Origin: Argopecten irradians
Lineage: Eukaryota; Mollusca; Bivalvia; Pectinida; Pectinidae
NCBI RefSeq assembly: GCF_041381155.1
Contig: NC_091137.1
Location: forward strand, 23,667,655 to 23,731,654
Direction: 5' to 3'
DNA: 64,000 bases
Below are positions 36,401-47,246 of the stretch, in pieces. The notes beneath the pieces are model-generated. The model worked only from the letters and a program-made list of their open reading frames with translations. It was not told the origin of the DNA and made no database searches. Position 1 is the first letter of the stretch, and each line of letters begins with the position of its first letter. A program made the position numbers and the translations under genes.

Positions 36401-39400
36401 TGCCTACAACAACGACTACATCTACTACACCGACCACGCCCACTACAACGAACATGCCTACAACAACGACCACATCTACTACATCGAACATGCCTACAAC
36501 AACGACCACATCTACTACATCGAACATGCCTACAACAACGACCACATCTACTACAACGACCACGTCCACTATAACGACCACGCCCACTACAACGAACATG
36601 CTTACAACAACGACCACATCTACTACAACGACCACGCCCACTACAACGAACATGCCTACAACAACGACCACATCTACTACAACGACCACGTCCACTACAA
36701 CGACCACGCCCACTACATCGAACATGTCTACAACAACGACCACATCTACTACAGCGACCACGCCCACTACAACGAACATGCCTACAACAACGACCACATC
36801 TAATACAACGACCACTCCTATTACATCGACCACGCCTACAACGACCACTCCCACTATAAGGACCATGCCTACAACAACGACCACGCCTTCAACAACGACC
36901 ACACCCACTATAACAACTACGCCCATTACAACGACCACTCACAGTTCAACGGTCATACCAAGTACTACCATAACAAGTAATATGACCAGAGCAAAAACAG
37001 GTATCATAGTAAATGATATTTATTATGGAACAGTGGATAATGTTAATTAATGCATTTAAATACGTGGGCAATATGAAAAAGACCAGAAATCGCTTTCTTC
37101 TAATTGTTTTGCATATTGTGTAAATGTTATCATTAATTAATTTGATATAAAAACAATTTCATATTGATATTGATTAATTAATGGGGCCGACGAGTGCTAA
37201 CATATTATTACAGGCCCTCCACCTCTGGGTTGCAAGTTCGAATTCCATATGGGGTACTGACCGCTGGTTGGTGGTTTTTCCGGCATTCCTTCACTAACAA
37301 CCCTGGCAATTCCTCAAATGATTTGGGCTGTTGTCATTAAACTTACAAAATTTAAAAGATTAATTTTATCAACGATATGATTTGATTTCTAAATAATCTA
37401 GAACTCCGTTGTTGTGCATCATAAATTGGTCGCGATGCGGTAGATTAGCCTTTGGCTTAGCATGTTATCCTTGAATTTACAAATAAAGAAATAAAGCAGA
37501 TTCTTTGTCAGTCTGAATTTTATATTAATAAAGATTAATAAAGATGAGTTCCCGCATATTTGTTCTTAATTTTCGTTCTCCGGAATAATATTTTATTTTT
37601 TAATTTGCAGCATGGATATGTTAATTTTTGTTAACACCCCATTTATAAATGATCGTATAGTATGAATACAAAGTACCTGATTAATAATTTGAAAGATACA
37701 TATTTGTTTGTAAATTCGAGGTACTTGATGGGTTTTGTTATTAACGCAAAGGAGAAGGTACGTTAAGACTCGAATATGGCCTCAAAATTAATTATCCAGT
37801 AAAGAACAAATTATTTTGCCATATAACAGCTGAATACATTTGCTTACACATTAGATCTCGAAAATATCCCGCATGTGCCAATTATGTTTACTATGACGTC
37901 ATCAACATGCAGTTTCCCGCCATTTTTCACAAAAATCCTTAAAAAATTATACTTTTTGAGTGGTTTTCTCTAAAAATGAATGTGGCCGCCTTCGTGGAGC
38001 AGAAAGAGATTTTCACACGTTGTGTATCGTGTATTTACACATATCCATGCAAAATATATAGTTGTTCCAAGGTGCCGGCCAAATCCATTTCAAGCCTTTT
38101 CTAACCTAAAGATGATGAATTTCAAGCAAAATTTGGTGAGAAGAGGAAAATCATCAATTTGATGACGTCAAAGGTGGGACACATCGTGTACATGGTTATA
38201 AAAATATGTTTTGATGAATGGCAAGTATGAGAGTATTTATTGATATGATATTGATGGGGATCAGAGTTAATATTTTTCGGCCTGAAAAATTAAGGCCAAA
38301 TACTGGTCCTATCATATCTACTCCTTTTGCACAATCCAGAGAGAAATAAAACAAAAAAGAAAGTTAATTTGCGAAATATTTAGAATTATTCTCAGTACGG
38401 AAGACAAAACACCAGATTCCCTACAGTTAGTATTCATACAATTAATTATTTTGAAATTAACATGATAAACTTTATCTTTGAAGCGTATTAACTATGACAA
38501 ACATGTGGATTTATTAAGATGGTATTTATAATTAAGGGCCTGGGAATTTGAAGTGTCAATTATCAGGAAGAAAATAATACAGTTTACATTTTGTACAAAT
38601 ACATTATCACACATCACACGTGTTCCGGTCACAAAACTCTACACACTTGACATAGTGCTTAGCACTTAAAACTTGAATTGCCTTCTCGACTATAGTCTCT
38701 TTTCTATATATTCGCATGATGCAAACAATAAAAATTATATTTTTATATAATTGTTAACTCTAAACCGATTTATTTTCGCGTCGACTTAATTTCGTATTTT
38801 CACACATAGCGGTGTTTTTCACAATTTAATTTCGTGATCAAGACCTATTTAGTTATACATATAACCGTATTTAAAACATTTTAAGGGCGAATTATTTTCG
38901 CCATTTGTCTTTGCCGACGAAAAACGTGAAACTTAATTACACGCAAAAATACGTGGAACCACAGTATAAACTAAATTTGCTTATCTATCAATTATTACAA
39001 CTTATGTAAGCATTAAAGTTATCAGCTAAATATCCTTTGTAAAAGAATGTCAAAACTCAAAGATAGTTCCGTTTTTGCCCTTTGTATGGTTTAGTATCGC
39101 CACAACTTATGAACACATTTGTTCATTGTTATTCTGAAAGCTAGTATATAGACTTCTTTGAAAAAGAAACCTCTACGGATTCCCTTTGATAGGAAATATA
39201 TGCAAATGGTGCCGTTGTTAACTTCCAATACACCATAATTAACAGGTATATGCAAATTGTAGCAAACTTATCATGAGCTTTGTTTTTAGTTTGATTATGT
39301 ATAATTTGTTTCTAAATAATTTATCCTTGGATCCAACTTATTGCACACAAACTAATTTCTGCTTATTATTTTCATCTCTAAATACCTTGATTTAAACGTT

Positions 39401-42400
39401 CGGTTAGAAGGAGGGACTAGTGAACTTTGTTTTTAGTTCAATGATATATAACTTATTTCTGAGTAAATGTGTCATCAGTTGTAACTAATTCATCGCACAA
39501 AAGCTAAATACAACAGTATACTTAGTATTTTTATTTCTAAATACTCCTGACCCTTGACCTTTTAACATGCAGGAGACGTCCGATTGGTGGGAGGTCCGTC
39601 TAGGTCGGAGGGCAGGCTAGAGATCTACTACCATGGACAATGGAGTGCTGTTTGTGACGACGATTGGTTTTCCGAAACTAACACCGTGGTCGTATGTAAT
39701 CAGCTAGGCTACAGGTATATCATATGTTATCATGTCAATTAACGTATACTGTAAATGTGTCAAATTTCACGAGGAGAAAACTTTGCTATTTTCTCTTATA
39801 TAGTTGTTCGAGGGAAGAAATTTTCGCATCTTTCTATTGTATTTGCGGGACTTTTATGTACAAGTAGAAATAAACTTGACAATGATATAGCGAAAAGAAA
39901 TCCTTTCTAAAAATATCAACAATGCAATAGGCTTATTACCATATATATGAGTGTTACCATGTCAAATTGGTAATGGTTTGACGCCATGACAATCAGGTTA
40001 CAGATATAATATAAGCGCATTGATTTCATGTAAAAAAATAGTACCAAACTGATTTGGATTTTAAACATATTTTCCACAACAGATTTAATTATAAAGATTA
40101 ATTTAAATAGATGTGTTTATGTTATGTGAATATAACATAAAAAATCTAGGTGTACTCTCACCATGAAATGCTTTGTAGTTTATCAAGAGTATAATCCGAT
40201 GTTTGTGTTATATCTCCATATCAAAATAAATTTCGAGTTAGTCCTTAAATACATGATCGGAAAGTCCATTATATTAAGTATAAATGTAGAAGAGAAATTT
40301 CAATACAAATCGTCGTCCAAATAAGTATTTTTTATTTTTACTCTACTTGCGGTATATGTAGAAATGTGATTAGTTGTGCTATGTTACGATCTTTCCAATT
40401 ATTGATCCTCGAAGGGGAGGACGGCATCCATCCAGTTACTACGGCGACAGTGACGTTTCTTACTGGATAGACGATGTGATATGTATTGGGACAGAGGAAC
40501 GTCTCAGTGACTGCAGGTTTAGCGAGAGGGACTATGAAACGTGTTCTGACAGAGCAAACGGACAGGTGGGAGTACGATGTGATACGGACACCGGGCAGTC
40601 CGGCATGGAAGGTAGTTTTCTAGTATGTCAAGATAAGTTATGTAAATTCATCTATGCATAGTATAACGAGTGTGTTGAAGAACGTTTCAGATGATTTCAT
40701 TTAAGTTCGTCTTCGGGTACAATAGTATATACCATATACTATTTTTTTTTTAAAGTTTAATGAAGTATACGTCCACTTTACACTCACAGCTTGTATCAAT
40801 ACATTTCCTATGGCTCAACAGTTGATAAATTGATAAATTATAAAATTTTGAAAACAATTATTTTCTGGATGGACACTATTACACATACATGTAATTATTT
40901 AATGAATTAATAAAATAAACAAAGGTATTTTTGGCATGAAATAACTAAAGAATCACACTAAAAAGTAATAATTTTAGTTAGTAAGATCATACCACACAAG
41001 TTCCTTTGAATACACTTATGAAGTGTCGGTTATGTTGTGTAGGGGAGATACGACTGTTGGGCGGACCGACTGACCTAGAGGGACGATTGGAGATATATCA
41101 TGATGGGCAGTGGGGCGTGGTGTGTGACAACAACTGGAACTATACTACTGGTGGGGAAGTCGTTTGTCGTCAGCTCGGCTTCGGGTATGTAGAACTGACT
41201 GATCAAAAGTTTCAGTATGTATATTTAAGGAATCCCTTAACTTAAAATTCTCCATGGGAAAACATTACAGATTTTAAGGAAGTCTCCTTGAATTAAGATT
41301 TTTTCCTTAACTTTTGTAATGCTTTGCTATGAAGAAATTTATGAAATTTTCGTGAAATTGGGCTCTGATTGATAGATGATTAATGTTGAAGAAAAATCTG
41401 AACAGTACATCAGCCGTAATATATCTTATATGGATGTAGAGGCCGACAACCCCTGCATCCATTACCTAACTATGAAACTCATATTTATGTGTTTGCTATT
41501 TCACTTTAAATAGTTTTAATCTGTCATATGGCTGATTGCATACAAATCCTTTCTTTTAGTTTATAATTTCTAATTTTATAAATATCGTAAATACATGACT
41601 AAGCAGAACAGTTAAGTATTTTTTTATATGTTTATTTATCGTTTGGAGAAAGACCTCATGGCCTGTGAGGTGACCAATATAATTTTAGTCCATTTCCCAT
41701 CATCAGTAAAAGTTGATTATTTTATTAATATACCACCCGGTCACTTTCCATTATGTCATTGCGAAAGTGAGGCTACCAGTGTAGCATTTGTAAAACCATA
41801 ACAAATATCGACATTAGATGGTTTTGACCGGAAACATGGTAACAATGTTAATGGTCCATTGCCTTTCCGATACAACAAATAATAAAATGTTCCTAAGAAA
41901 CAATAATAAATTAAGAAAAGTTGTATCGATAGCCTAAGCTGAGGTTAAAGCCCACAGAAATAAAGTTTACCAGTGTAATATATGTTAACAGTGAAGATTC
42001 ATCTCGTTATTTTGCCGTCTGAAGCAGTGATAGCCAAATAACGCGCGGTAATTAGGACGGCAGTGGGATCTTATGAATAATGACATAAATGGCGTCGTCT
42101 TGATTGTATACGTTAGAAACTAGAAATACGTGAGACCTTTATGTCGACAGAGGCGTAATATGGCCCGATTCAGATACCTGGTATGGCACAAGTTACAGCA
42201 AGTATTGGATAACCGACGTTGTTTGTGACGGAACGGAGAAGAGCTTGACCGATTGTAAATATAGTGAGAGTTACAGCCAACCCTGTTCAATCCGGAGTAA
42301 CTGGCAGGTGTCAATCAAGTGTACAAAGAAAGAAATGACAACCACAACAATGAGCACACCTACTTCTCCAGAACCATCTAAAGGTAATGCAAAAAATCAC

Positions 42401-45400
42401 TTTATTGATGAAGTGAATGATATCATATATTTTATTCCTCCTTGGTAGGTTAAGATATAAAGCATTTTAATACCATATTAGTTAGAAATTACTTGTTACG
42501 ATAGCCCTAATAGACACAGAAAATGACAAATTTTTAACGAAATTGAAAAAGGACTTTTACCTTGTTTTGCTAAGATACTTATTTCGATTTGTCGAACCAT
42601 CACGACGAGATAGTTGGTATCCATCCTCTTTTTACTAACTCGAGTTTTTGTACCGTGATATTAAATTCCATGATTTCAGAAATATGCCATCAAATACATG
42701 TACATAATAGAACCACGTGGCCTTATAGAATGAAGCAGAATATAAACGATGCAATGGATAAATCGGGAAAATTGAAATGATTTCAATGGGAGCTCTGCAT
42801 GGCGATAACAAATTGAGAAACTATAATGCTGAATTTCACATCTAGACACTTTCGTGTTTAACAACTGGTCTCATATCGTCAGCAATATCCTTGGCATATA
42901 AGCACGCCTGACATTATGTCACAAGTATTTATCAAATATTTCCCTATTCACCTAGAAAATCAGCCAAAAAGCTTTCACGTAGTCTTCATCGACGTGCATC
43001 CCTATAGCTTCTTATTTCGAAGTAATTAGATTGAATGAACATGTATCATAATCATAAGTATTATATTTCCAGGTCGATATGTATTCTAGAATAAAACAAT
43101 AATTTAGTCAACAATTTAAAAACATGTATAACAAAATTTGCATTTTTATGCAGCTCTACTACCTCTTGAAAACGTGCGACTGTTACGGTTACCAATAGAC
43201 ACGGTCACGTTGACCTGGGACATTCCTAGTGATGACATGTTGGCCGTGCATGTATATTACACAACCGTAACGGACACCTCCATGGAAAAATGGCAACAAG
43301 AACAGTTATCAGGGAACGTAAGGACAGCAATGATCACAGGACTACTTCCGTCATATTCCTACGCCTTCCGGGTTCAAGCGATATACCATCAGGGTGGCAG
43401 TGAGCTGTCCGACGTATTGGAAGTCTCTAATATAAGTAATTATAATGCATACATACATGTTTATTCTTTTCATAACAAAGTATGAAAGATATTTAGAAAT
43501 TATTAAGTATCTTAGTAAAACAATGTTTATCTTTTACACCAAAACAATTTGATATGCTGTAGTAAACTATATCTTTCATCTTTCGTGACCACTATTGCAG
43601 TCAACTTTGAAAAATATGAATATAGCTTAGACTGCAGCATGCATCTTGAATACAGGACTTCCAATGCCCTGATAGTGTTTATTCCTTCTATGCATATTAC
43701 AAAGTTACATACTTGTTTCTGTTAAGGAAACATCCGTCTGACGAATGGTGCCACTCCTAACGAAGGACTAATTGAAGCCTTCCACGACAGTACTTGGGGA
43801 CACGTTTGTGACAGTCACTGGGACGTTCGGGACGCAGTGGTCGTCTGCAGGCAAATAGGCTTAAGGTAGGTCCCAGTTAGAGGAGTAAGGCACTATCCCT
43901 CCCATACTTCACAGAGTCATCCCGTGGTTGCTAGAGAAACGATAAGTCTATCTTACTCAGTGAGATTGAAGACAGCTCACACTTGCTGTACAATTGCGTC
44001 ATTAATATAATTTTGATGTATAACGACGGTTCTGTGATAATGACGCGGTAAACACGTTTCAAAAGGATATATGTGTGTATCAAGTGGACAGAGATATCTC
44101 ATTCGTCGTGTCTAATACCTTGATATTCCAAGTTCTAAGCTTAAAGTGTTCCTAAGTAGAGGCATACTATATACTGTACATCTCAATTATAGCCATGCAA
44201 TGCATGCCACGGTATATCCAAGTAATATGCGTAAGGTTTGTGATCCAAGTAATATGCGTAAGGTTTGTGATAAGTATAGACACCGTCGTCGGAATGTTTA
44301 AAATTCATTTCAGTTTAAAATGAAAGGCTTCAGTTTTCTCCTTTATTACTATGTGTTAAGATTTCAGTTGTCCCTTCTCAATGATGAAAATAGTAAGTTA
44401 TGAAGTAATATACATGTATTTAATAGGTATTTATATCATAGTGTTTCATTGACATCTCGCAAAACCGTTTTCACATCCCGAAATGGACAGCTTTGCAATG
44501 GAAACAGGTGCTGCATATCATTTAAAAGAAATTACAAATGCTTTGATAAGTGATATCAGAATTTCAACCGCAATTAAAATGAAAGGCCGATATGGTTTTG
44601 AAACACCTGTCACCTTGTATATAGTGCACTACTGCAGCAAACAGCGGGGGCGGGAGTTTAGCGTCTGGAATTATCAAGTTCGGTAACCTACTGTAAAGTG
44701 GTTTCATATTTCAAAGATCGCCATTCGGTGCTCGCTCTAACTGTGTTGGTATTGAGTCTATAAAAAATGTATATATTAAACTATAATGGAAATATTCTTG
44801 GTTGTAATTCTCATTCGGCTAATCAGCTTTTACATATCTTTTCTTCGACTTTGTTACGGGCTGTAACTAAACTAATTACGACCACTTGTATTAATGTAAG
44901 TGAACGTATCATTTATGTTCCCAATTTGATTTATTGTTGTTTGAAGATCATACTAATGAATGCGTGAAATGTATGAATAAAGCTCTTTGACACGAATTGC
45001 AGTGATTAAAAGTCAAGAACAATATGAACAACATTTTAGGTCAGATGAGACGAAGTCTCATGTAACCTATTCCTCTGACCTATTCTAATCGCCTTTTGTC
45101 CGACGTCGTGCGTTTCGTGGCACTGGGATCTCAGATTTTCCCCTGGTCAGGTGGTCAAAGTTTCTATAGTTTATACAGGAAAAACACATTTATGAGCATA
45201 AAGAAGTTTTTAGAAAATGAGTCAAAATTGGTAAGAATTTTTAGCCTTAGATAGCAGTTTAACATTATATGCATATAGATCCTGGCTGATCCCCAGGGGC
45301 CAGAGGGGCGGGGCCAAAAGAGTCAAAATGGCTAAAATTTCAAAAATCGTCTTCTCCACTCGCAGATGTAGTAGAATCAAATACTCTTTATATATTGGAA

Positions 45401-47216
45401 GGACTTAAGGATGAGTTCCACTGTCGCAAGGAGACACAACACGGGTATACTGCAGTCTCCCAAAAACCGAAGACATTCACACGCGCATCAAATTACATAT
45501 GTGAAAGACCGTCCATAAAATACCTCAGTTATTAACAGGATGTGATGTCTATTATACCAAAACTATATACGGCTATAGGTTGTACTACGGTCGTGGCCTA
45601 GTCTAATGAGTGTTATTTTTGCTTTTTTTAGCATGGCGTATCAAGAAAAAGAAAGGAGATATGTTAGTAGCAATTTATATTTTGATTTCGCGGGACATTG
45701 ATGTAGTGGCGAAAAAAACCCCAAACACAGATATTGAGGAATTGATGAAATATATATATACTCTAACAGCCAAATTACGAAATTTCTAAACCAATGAAAT
45801 ATACTTTTTCCAGTTTGTAATTGTAAATCCAGACAACATTGACCTGTACAAATAACCGGCTATACGATATGCTGTGGTATCAATGGTAATACCTAAAGGT
45901 GAAACTATTCAATCTGCTGTTTTTGTTTCCATGTAGCGGAGGAGAACCACTCATTGGATCCTACTTCGGGAAAGGGCTGAGTCACAAAGTGTTGGTGAAC
46001 GTCTCCTGTACGGGCAAAGAAGAGGAATTCGAAAAGTGTCCGTTTGCTGTCGTGGATATGACGACATGTGGAAATAGCGAGAGTGCCGGTGTTAGATGTA
46101 ACCCGTTCGTCCCAGAAATATCGTCCAAAGGTGAGGGTACACCTTCAGAAATTCAAAATAGTTTACTCAACAGGTAAACTATCGAGGTGATCTTGAAATA
46201 CAGATAGATGACGAATGTATATTTTACCGTCATGATATTTAAAAAATATATATATAAACGTCTATGTGTCAGTCTAAACATTCCCATAGTCAATATGCGC
46301 TGTATGCTTACTTGATATGAAGGGTATAGGTATATGTCCAGTTAATTGTTCCAAAGATATTTGAACATTTAGTTTTTATATATTGTTTAATTACACGCGA
46401 AATACTTATTTACTTAAATATTTGTAGATTTTATTTCGTCTCCTCAACCAGAACATGTTTTTAGATTTTAATGATGTTTATAATGTTTCCAATCATCAAT
46501 AACATTTGTGCATGATATCATTGATGATACTTTGCAGGTAGTTCCAAATGTAAACATCTTGTTTATCTTTCGTTCTTTGCATGTGTTCACCGATTTATTT
46601 ATATGTATATATGATACCAATATCTAGATAATCTCCAGAATTATTTAGTGATTTGTTACATTTAAAACAGATGAGACGGATAAGGAGATGATTTGTAATC
46701 TAGCTGATGTGAAGAGATGTTCAGAAATTGTCGCCCACATTAATGATGTGGTTACCGGAAATACTAAAGCGGATGTACACTCCTGCGAGTATGTACTTGT
46801 ACCAATCGATAATGTTGTGTTTAAAATATACAAGTATCAAAGTTTCCTTTCTCGGTCAAGGCCTTTTTTCTTAAATGATCTCAGATTAAAATTGAAACTA
46901 AATGAAATAAATAAGGTTTACAAATTGTTCATTTAAGCTTCCTTTTCTTAAAGTATTCAATAAGGAAATTGTCCACTACAAATTTCTTTAATTTGAAGCA
47001 GCTTTGCATTGAATCAAAATATGAATTTGTCAAGATACGTGTTTGTAGTATATGGTTTTATAAAAGTGATTATTCAATGTGTTTATTTACAGACACACAT
47101 ACCCCACGTTTGCCAGCTGTCTCCACGACCTTTCCCCCGGATGTAAAAGCACAGATAACTTTGGCCCTTTGAAGGCGATGCATCAACGTTTTCGCAAAAA
47201 ATGTCTAGAAATTTGA
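32359..47216 (+). CDS. Secreted mucin-like SRCR/FN3 protein, ten exons
   Basis: Exons: 32359-33424, 39573-39714, 40415-40611, 41043-41184, 42151-42383, 43154-43435, 43727-43865, 45937-46130, 46671-46788, 47093-47216; 2637 nt, 878 residues, phases consistent. Signal peptide 1-22; coiled-coil leader to ~175 with several N-glycosylation sites; Thr/Pro mucin tract ~190-345; SRCR1 ~357-460; SRCR2 ~469-572; FN3 ~594-687; SRCR3 ~688-785; six-Cys C-terminal domain ~799-878. Each SRCR has six cysteines (group A). No transmembrane segment, so secreted. Start chosen by homology to the copy at 34972 (both continue ...SLRR/PLRR), not the in-frame ATG at 32221. SRCR proteins often bind microbial or self ligands; the role here is inferred. 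The intron between exons 1 and 2 contains a second, broken exon 1. Confidence 0.75.
33456..33596. mobile_element. Short MITE with perfect 21-bp terminal inverted repeats
   Basis: Left ACGACGTGGGTAAAGTACAA(T) at 33456-33476 is perfectly mirrored at 33576-33596. Similarity continues inward (CAATTAGTC / GACTAATCG). It sits 31 bp after the exon-1 donor and is absent from the duplicate copy of the exon. Confidence 0.85.
34100..34310. repeat. Intron sequence shared with 37540-37745 (duplication footprint)
   Basis: GATGAGTTCCCGTATATTTG, TTCGTTCTCCGGA and TTTGTTTGTAAATTC appear in the same order in both places, about 3.43 kb apart. The duplication therefore included exon 1 and about 1 kb of the following intron. 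Confidence 0.7.
34972..37000 (+). pseudogene. Tandem duplicate of SRCR/mucin exon 1, frame broken
   Basis: MCSLRRNSVVFLSLILFSCV leader with NWLDVYEIKFKLMETAIG is a clear paralog of 32359. At about 35275 it has two fewer bases than the paralog (CCAATAATAGGG versus CCAATACCTGAGG), giving TAA at 35278-35280. A TTA-to-TAA change lies near 35558. A one-base loss near 35833 (GAACATCCT versus GAACATGCCT) returns the frame. The mucin tract (~35580-36960) is about three times longer than the parent's and has NMPTTTTTSTT sub-units. The donor GTATCA at 37001 is intact and in phase 1. As read it cannot encode the full leader plus mucin; use as an alternative or silent exon is possible. Confidence 0.7.
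37183..37350 (+). mobile_element. tRNA-derived SINE with conserved tail
   Basis: A B-box-like GTTGCAAGTTCGAATTCC is followed by TACTGACCGCTGGTTGGTGG, CCGGCATTCCTTCACTAACA and CTGTTGTCATTAAACTTACA. The latter part resembles the tail of V-type SINEs widespread in molluscs. The 5' tRNA-like head is degraded. It is inserted in the duplicated intron. Confidence 0.6.
37351..39572 (+). other. Remainder of the intron before SRCR1
   Basis: Holds the duplication footprint (37540-37745) and a TTTCGCG-type element (38755-38965). A 60-codon frame at 37980 is unsupported. Otherwise AT-rich with nothing recognised. Confidence 0.5.
38755..38965. repeat. TTTCGCG-type interspersed element
   Basis: TAAACCGATTTATTTTCGCG on the left; AATTATTTTCGCC, AAAAACGTGAAAC and GGAACCACAGTA on the right. 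Ends are partly inverse. Confidence 0.5.
39573..39714 (+). CDS. SRCR1, first half
   Basis: DVRLVGGPSRSEGRLEIYYH, then GQWSAVCDDDW and VVVCNQLGY: textbook SRCR N-half. The split after the QLG motif is in phase 2. Confidence 0.9.
40415..40611 (+). CDS. SRCR1, second half
   Basis: Begins GGRHPSSYYGDSDVSYWIDD, then VICIGTEERLSDC and VGVRC. The phase-2 acceptor fits; leaves in phase 1. Confidence 0.88.
41043..41184 (+). CDS. SRCR2, first half
   Basis: EIRLLGGPTDLEGRLEIYHD, GQWGVVCDNNW, EVVCRQLGF. Same length (142 nt) and phases as the SRCR1 first half. Confidence 0.9.
42151..42383 (+). CDS. SRCR2, second half, with Thr/Ser/Pro tail
   Basis: GVIWPDSDTWYGTSYSKYWI, DVVCDGTEKSLTDC, IKC, then TTTTMSTPTSPEPSK as a spacer to the FN3 domain. 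Donor GTAATG. Confidence 0.85.
43154..43435 (+). CDS. Fibronectin type III domain
   Basis: One symmetric 1-1 exon. Hallmarks: VTLTWDIPSDD, YYTTVTD, ITGLLPSYSYAFRVQAIY. Donor GTAATT at 43436. Confidence 0.85.
43727..43865 (+). CDS. SRCR3, first half
   Basis: NIRLTNGATPNEGLIEAFHD, WGHVCDSHWDV, VVVCRQIGL. Donor GTAGGT. Confidence 0.85.
44216..44269. repeat. Perfect 27-bp tandem duplication
   Basis: ATCCAAGTAATATGCGTAAG... occurs twice back to back without a mismatch, in the intron splitting SRCR3. Confidence 0.95.
45038..45420 (+). repeat. Diverged interspersed repeat related in layout to 12617-13360
   Basis: Starts TTAGGTCAGATGAGACGAAG (compare TTAGGTCATC) and carries GATCCCCAGGGGCCAGAGG and GGGCCAAAAGAGTCAAAATG. 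Lies in the intron within SRCR3. Confidence 0.45.
45937..46130 (+). CDS. SRCR3, second half
   Basis: GGEPLIGSYFGKGLSHKVLV, VSCTGKEEEFEKC, TTC, AGVRC. Donor GTGAGG, phase 1. Confidence 0.88.
46671..46788 (+). CDS. C-terminal cysteine domain, part 1
   Basis: Encodes DETDKEMICNLADVKRCSEI and VAHINDVVTGNTKADVHSC. Acceptor TTAAAACAG, donor GTATGT. Phase 1 in, phase 2 out. Confidence 0.65.
47093..47216 (+). CDS. C-terminal cysteine domain, part 2, and stop
   Basis: Encodes HTYPTFASCLHDLSPGCKST and ends QRFRKKCLEI, TGA at 47214-47216. With part 1 it gives six cysteines spaced as in small helical secreted invertebrate domains; the family is not identified. AATAAA follows at 47241. Confidence 0.65.
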
Positions 47217-47240
47217 AAAAAATCTACATAAATCCTTATG

Positions 47241-47246
47241 AATAAA
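47241..47246 (+). terminator. Poly(A) signal of the SRCR/mucin gene
   Basis: AATAAA 25 nt past the stop codon; another lies near 47420. Confidence 0.45.

Noticed and set aside
32823-36938. Long minus-strand frames rich in Val/Gly or Cys/Arg
   Set aside because: Antisense mirror of the Thr/Pro mucin tracts; no start context or splice logic.
37200-37280. Functional tRNA gene
   Set aside because: B-box-like motif present but no foldable cloverleaf; the downstream tail marks it as a SINE.
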